From Rheinheimera sp. (lineage in GTDB: Bacteria > Pseudomonadota > Gammaproteobacteria > Enterobacterales > Alteromonadaceae): a stretch of DNA of 10,000 nucleotides. Positions within the stretch are counted from its first letter, which is position 1. Every line of letters begins with the position of its first letter. Below the pieces are notes generated by a model, which made no database searches, was not told the DNA's origin, and saw only the letters and a program-made list of their open reading frames with translations. The stretch spans positions 1-10,000 of the forward strand of contig NZ_JAIWOI010000049.1 in assembly GCF_020217005.1 (NCBI RefSeq). The letters run 5' to 3'. Below are positions 7,335 through 10,000 of this stretch, piece after piece. A program made the translations under genes and the position numbers.

Positions 7335-7457
7335 CCCGTCGTACTTGACGCAGCAGCTTTGTTGACGGCGGGCTCTCAGCCCGGTCACATAGGTAAACTA
7401 TGCTTCCGGGTCTTCAAACTCTTGTCGTCGCGCTGCAACGCCAATTACCTGGGGGGG
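7335..7457. repeat. Hairpin-forming repeat, unit 2
   Basis: Second full copy in direct tandem, offset by 124 bases. Over the first 121 bases I see only two differences from unit 1: T7228 to A7352, which breaks a stem pair, and A7247 to G7371, which keeps pairing as a G-T wobble. The same hairpin therefore spans about 7349-7440. It ends in a run of seven G (7451-7457), where unit 1 has five G followed by ATT. Confidence 0.9.
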
Positions 7458-7483
7458 CCGTCGTACTTGACGCTGCAGCTTTG
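7458..7483. repeat. Truncated third copy of the repeat
   Basis: The 26 bases from CCGTCGTAC through GCAGCTTTG are identical to 7212-7237 of unit 1, then the sequence leaves the repeat at GGTTTCAGG. Only the outer left arm is present, so it cannot form the hairpin alone. It carries the unit 1 variant (GCTGCAG, not GCAGCAG). Confidence 0.85.
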
Positions 7484-7721
7484 GGTTTCAGGCACTTAGC
7501 CATCACTTTCCTATTATATTGTTATATTAAAGATCTAAGTTAAAAATAATGTTTATTAAATGTAAAAATAAAGATGAAAAGTGGTGGGCTTGGGCTATCT
7601 TTATTAACGAGGTTGCAACTCAAAGAGGTTCGTTTGTCCCTGTTAACCGGATTGTTGTTGCTGGCAACAACCTTCAGCAACACAGTGAGGAGACAAAGAA
7701 CTGTTAAAAGGAGAGAACATT
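7484..7721 (+). promoter_or_regulatory. AT-rich leader upstream of comEA-like gene, with perfect palindrome
   Basis: A non-coding stretch between the repeats and the comEA-like ATG. 7508-7575 is strongly AT-rich and includes two TTATATT copies 8 bases apart (7514-7520, 7522-7528). TTGTTA (7519-7524) with AAAAAT 17 bases on is a weak promoter possibility. Nearer the gene, GTTGTTGC (7654-7661) and GCAACAAC (7664-7671) form a perfect 8-base palindrome around TG, able to act as an operator or an mRNA stem. AAAGGAGAG (7707-7715) is a good ribosome binding site before ATG 7722. No convincing gene lies here. Confidence 0.45.
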
Positions 7722-8036
7722 ATGAAAATCGCCCTCGTTGCAGCAGTCGTGGCTAGTTTGGCTTGTGTTATGAACTTAACAGTCGCACAAGAGTTGGCTA
7801 AAGCTCCGTTATCAGTGCCAGCGGCAGCCAAAGTTGCGGATAAAGCCAAGTTGAATATTAATCAGGCGTCTTTAGAGCAATTAGTCGCTGTGCCTGGTAT
7901 CGGTGAAAAAAAAGCTCAGGCAATCAAAGACTACATCAGTGCCAACGGTCCCATTAAAGATCAGAAGCAACTGACTGAAGTTAAAGGCATTGGTGATAAG
8001 TTGGCGGCAAAAGTCGCAGAGCATGTCAGTTTCTGA
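7722..8036 (+). CDS. ComEA-type helix-hairpin-helix DNA-binding protein, secreted
   Basis: A 104-residue protein with a signal peptide (MKIALVAAVVASLACVMNLTVA, probable cut after Ala22), a short Ala/Lys-rich linker to about 43, and a ComEA-type tandem helix-hairpin-helix domain (about 44-103). The domain opens with LNINQAS and has hairpins VPGIGEKKA (57-65) and VKGIGDKLA (87-95). These bind DNA backbone non-specifically. In naturally competent Gram-negative bacteria such short ComEA proteins pull transforming DNA through the outer membrane into the periplasm. Cys15 sits inside the signal peptide without a canonical lipobox, so I favour a soluble periplasmic protein. AGGAGA is 8 bases before the ATG. 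It stands alone, with no other competence gene beside it, which is usual for Gram-negative comEA. Domain call is secure; a role in DNA uptake is inferred. Confidence 0.92.
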   Translation: MKIALVAAVVASLACVMNLTVAQELAKAPLSVPAAAKVADKAKLNINQASLEQLVAVPGIGEKKAQAIKDYISANGPIKDQKQLTEVKGIGDKLAAKVAEHVSF

Positions 8037-8044
8037 CTAAGAAT

Positions 8045-8073
8045 AAGCGCTCGTCAGTTTTCGCCGAGCGCTT
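8045..8073. terminator. Bidirectional terminator between comEA-like and EAL-HDOD genes
   Basis: A perfect 9-base stem, AAGCGCTCG (8045-8053) and CGAGCGCTT (8065-8073), with an 11-base loop. Rightward it is followed by TTTCATTTG and leftward by TTATTCTT, adequate T-rich tails in both directions. The right arm lies within the last codons of the minus-strand EAL-HDOD gene, whose stop codon is in the loop. The comEA-like stop is 8 bases before the stem. Confidence 0.8.
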
Positions 8074-9277
8074 TCATTTGATCGTTAGCCCATTGCACAG
8101 CCGTGTGGTAGGCATCTGGCACTAATTTACTGTCGAGTTTCAGTGACTGGATTAAATCATTCGCATTTTCCCAAGCCGCCTGCTCGTAAAATTTAATCAA
8201 TTGCAGAAATTGAGCTATTGGTCCTATGCCATCAATCAGAGCTTCTTTAATATCTTTAGACAGCGGCAATTTCCCCATGACGGAACTCATGGGTTCATCC
8301 AGTATTGCATCCATCAATGACATCATTCCAGCCAGAAAGGCTTTGGCTACCTCCGGAAATTTCGCGAGAGTGGCTATGTCTTCTGCAAAACGGGCTCTGG
8401 TCATGGCCATTCGCATCAGCTCTGCAGGTTTATCACTACTGATTTGTGCAGTAAATAGCACAGATAAAAACCTTTTTAGTTCCGCCTGACCTAATACCAC
8501 TAAAGCTTGTTTAATAGTGGCTATTTCAGAGCGGCGCTTAAACACAGCAGAATTGGTGTAACGAAGTAACTTATAAGACAAATGCACATCTCGTTCGAAT
8601 ACTGATGTGATAATGTTTAAATCCATCTCAGGCTTTGCTGTTTCATACAACAATTCGGCCAGTGTCATCTGCGCAGGCGACAAAGCCCGGCTTTGCATCA
8701 TTTGCGGGCGGGAGAAAAAATACCCTTGGAAATAATCAAAGCCTAGATCCAGAGCCTGAACAAATTCGTCATTTGTTTCTACCTTTTCTGCCAGCAATTT
8801 AATATGTGGGTAATCTTTAATGGCCTGCTTTATTTGCAGGATGGTATCAAGGCTGGTGGCACGAAAATCAATTTTAATGATGTCAATCAATGGGTAGAAG
8901 TGACGCCAAACGGGTTGATGAATGTAATCATCCAGAGCAAGAATGTAACCCTGAGCTTTTAATGACTCACATTCTGCCAATAAACGTTTCCCGGGTTGAA
9001 CTGTTTCAAGGATTTCGATCACCACCTGCTCACAAGGTAGCATCGATGGGTACTTTTTCAGCAGAGAATCAAGGGTAAAGTTGATGAAGCCTGGTTTGTC
9101 GTCAAGGAACTCATCCAGTCCCAGATTCAACTGACTGCCTTCAATCATACGCGAGGTCGCTTCGTTGCTGTCCACTTCAGGAAACACGTTTTCTACACCA
9201 TCCCTGAACAACAATTCGTAGGCAAACAAATTTTTATTTTTATCCAGAATAGGTTGGCGCGCAGTGTAGAAGTACAT
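8054..9277 (-). CDS. EAL-HDOD signalling protein (CdgJ/YuxH type), probably degenerate EAL
   Basis: Cytoplasmic protein of 407 residues combining an N-terminal EAL domain (about 1-195) and a C-terminal HDOD domain (about 200-400, with HLSYKLLRYTNSA and KAFLAGMMSLMDAIL). EAL positions seen: ELL at 21-23 in place of EAL, Asn66, Glu88, DDY 116-118 (canonical DDFG), Lys135/Asp137, Glu164 in AEKVE, Gln184 in FQGY. Metal and catalytic residues are partly kept, but the EAL motif and the loop after DD (YIHQ) differ from active phosphodiesterases. A c-di-GMP-binding or protein-scaffold role is therefore more likely than catalysis. V. cholerae CdgJ is a family example affecting motility. A longer frame opens only with TTG at 9313; ATG 9277 gives the family start MYFYTARQPILD with AGGAA just upstream. 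No operon partner. Confidence 0.92.
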   Translation of the reverse strand: MYFYTARQPILDKNKNLFAYELLFRDGVENVFPEVDSNEATSRMIEGSQLNLGLDEFLDDKPGFINFTLDSLLKKYPSMLPCEQVVIEILETVQPGKRLLAECESLKAQGYILALDDYIHQPVWRHFYPLIDIIKIDFRATSLDTILQIKQAIKDYPHIKLLAEKVETNDEFVQALDLGFDYFQGYFFSRPQMMQSRALSPAQMTLAELLYETAKPEMDLNIITSVFERDVHLSYKLLRYTNSAVFKRRSEIATIKQALVVLGQAELKRFLSVLFTAQISSDKPAELMRMAMTRARFAEDIATLAKFPEVAKAFLAGMMSLMDAILDEPMSSVMGKLPLSKDIKEALIDGIGPIAQFLQLIKFYEQAAWENANDLIQSLKLDSKLVPDAYHTAVQWANDQMKALGEN

Positions 9278-9421
9278 AAGTTCCTGAACAGCTAAACAGA
9301 AGTCATGCTTCAATGTAGCAAAGATCTGCAGGAAAAGACTATTGGTCTGATAGATTTTTTAAGAGATTACCGCAGCAAAGTACAGGGCGAGATGATAAGC
9401 ACTCGCCCTGCGGATAGTCGC
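9278..9421. other. Intergenic region between putP-like and EAL-HDOD genes
   Basis: Holds the leftward terminator of the symporter (9383-9410) and then about 105 bases that should carry the EAL-HDOD promoter. TACATT (minus strand, 9318-9313 region) is a weak -10-like match without a good -35. A small inverted repeat, AGAC-TATTG-GTCT (about 9337-9349), is also present. I see no gene. Confidence 0.3.
9383..9410 (-). terminator. Probable terminator of the putP-like gene
   Basis: CAGGGCGAG (9383-9391) and CTCGCCCTG (9402-9410) form a perfect 9-base GC-rich stem with a 10-base loop, 11 bases beyond the symporter stop on the minus strand. The following T-tract is short (TACTTT), so it is stem-strong but tail-weak. 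An alternative outer pairing, CCGCAG (9370-9375) with CTGCGG (9408-9413), would compete with it. Confidence 0.65.
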
Positions 9422-10000
9422 TTATTTATTTTCTAACTTATCAGATACTTGCTGAAACAATTGGCTTACATTTTCCGAAGGCGCAGAGGTGACCAGGCTC
9501 ACCAGCCAGGTGAGAACTGCTGAAACAAAAACGCCTGGGATCATCGCGTACAGGTAGTCATTTAATTGTTTACCCTCGATTTGATAAGGACTGTAAGCCC
9601 AGAACAATACAGTGAGTGCTCCAGCGGCTATACCAGCCAGAGCGCCCCAGTGATTCATCCTTTTCCAATACAAACTGATTAGAACTACGGGCCCAAAGGC
9701 CGCACCAAAACCAGCCCAGGCATTGGCGACTAAACCCAAAATCGAACTGTTGCTGTCGAGCGCGAGATAAATAGCGATAAGAGCTACAGCAAAAACGCTG
9801 ACTCGGCCGATCAGTACCTGCTGTTGATCGCTGGCTTCTTTATGAAAAAAGGTTTTGTAAAAGTCCTGAGTTAAAGCACTTGAAGTAACCAGCAACTGAG
9901 AAGATATGGTACTCATAATGGCTGCCAGAATAGCGGCGAGTAACAAACCTCCGACAAAAGGATGGAACAGAACTTGTGACAGTAAAATAAAAATGGTCTC
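9422..10000 (-). CDS. putP: PutP-type Na+/proline symporter, C-terminal part (5' end outside window)
   Basis: C-terminal 192 residues of a solute:sodium symporter (SSS) family protein, read from the right edge without interruption. The segment GGLLLAAILAAIMSTISSQLLV, continuing into TSSALTQDFYK, matches the PutP helix that contains Na+-site Ser/Thr residues. Next come the family phrases GRVSVFAVALIAIYLAL and LVANAWAGFGAAFGPVVL, then further membrane helices at about residues 120-139 and 150-172 of this part, and a charged tail ending DKLENK. A Met seen at 9946 is not the start: that codon is TTG inside a conserved helix and the frame is open to 10000. It would import proline with Na+ as nutrient or osmoprotectant. 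No putA is visible here. Symporter family is certain, proline specificity likely from the close match to PutP. Confidence 0.92.
   Translation of the reverse strand, partial: ETIFILLSQVLFHPFVGGLLLAAILAAIMSTISSQLLVTSSALTQDFYKTFFHKEASDQQQVLIGRVSVFAVALIAIYLALDSNSSILGLVANAWAGFGAAFGPVVLISLYWKRMNHWGALAGIAAGALTVLFWAYSPYQIEGKQLNDYLYAMIPGVFVSAVLTWLVSLVTSAPSENVSQLFQQVSDKLENK

Noticed and set aside
7211..7483. CRISPR array or integron attC site
   Set aside because: Two long units abut directly with no unique spacers and no cas or integrase gene. The dyad lacks the paired attC core sites.
7574..7756. 60-residue plus-strand reading frame overlapping the comEA-like start
   Set aside because: It lies in another frame, has only a weak ribosome binding site, crosses the palindrome and the good comEA site, and its translation resembles no family. 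A leader peptide cannot be fully excluded.
9278..9313. Twelve-residue extension of the EAL-HDOD protein from TTG 9313
   Set aside because: The family starts at MYxYxARQPI, and ATG 9277 has AGGAA upstream.

Overview
The window looks like chromosomal DNA of a free-living, aerobic gammaproteobacterium. The tesA / ybbA / ybbP block, a PhoP/PhoQ-like pair, a YfcH-type epimerase, a CdgJ/YuxH-type EAL-HDOD protein and a PutP symporter together suggest the Alteromonadales/Chromatiales side (for example a Rheinheimera-like organism). That placement is inference from protein resemblance only. No tRNA, rRNA, CRISPR, transposase or phage gene was seen.

Layout. 1-551 (-): 3'-truncated tesA, a periplasmic GDSL thioesterase/esterase. 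It diverges from 550-1266 (+) ybbA (ABC ATPase) and 1256-3736 (+) ybbP (FtsX-like permease), which overlap and form one exporter-type complex. The two divergent start codons share a TCATGA. 3727-4620 (-): yfcH, an NAD(P)-binding SDR epimerase, convergent with ybbP, with both stop codons in one hairpin. 4689-7075 (-): a tight three-gene operon, read phoP-like regulator, phoQ-like sensor kinase, then a small secreted LprI/DUF1311 protein; the junctions are TAA|ATG and ATGA. 7076-7721: the large divergent intergenic region, holding a probable phoP promoter, two nearly identical 124-base units of a hairpin-forming repeat plus a 26-base third fragment, and an AT-rich leader. 7722-8036 (+): a small secreted ComEA-type helix-hairpin-helix DNA-binding protein. 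8054-9277 (-): an EAL-HDOD signalling protein, convergent with comEA across a shared hairpin terminator. 9422-10000 (-): the C-terminal third of a PutP-type Na+/proline symporter, followed by its terminator.

How the genes relate. TesA-YbbA-YbbP is a conserved neighbourhood tied to the envelope and lipids. The PhoPQ-like operon is the main regulatory module, and its third gene, translationally coupled to the kinase, is a candidate periplasmic accessory of the sensor or an envelope-defence output. The other genes look like independent housekeeping units.

No complete new system is evident. The most unusual items are the tandem palindromic repeat between phoP and comEA and the fixed coupling of a DUF1311 protein to a PhoQ-like kinase whose sensor domain lacks the PhoQ acidic patch. 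Several start codons were moved from the longest reading frame to an internal ATG with a better ribosome binding site (ybbP, phoP, the EAL-HDOD gene), and tesA was extended to the upstream ATG.
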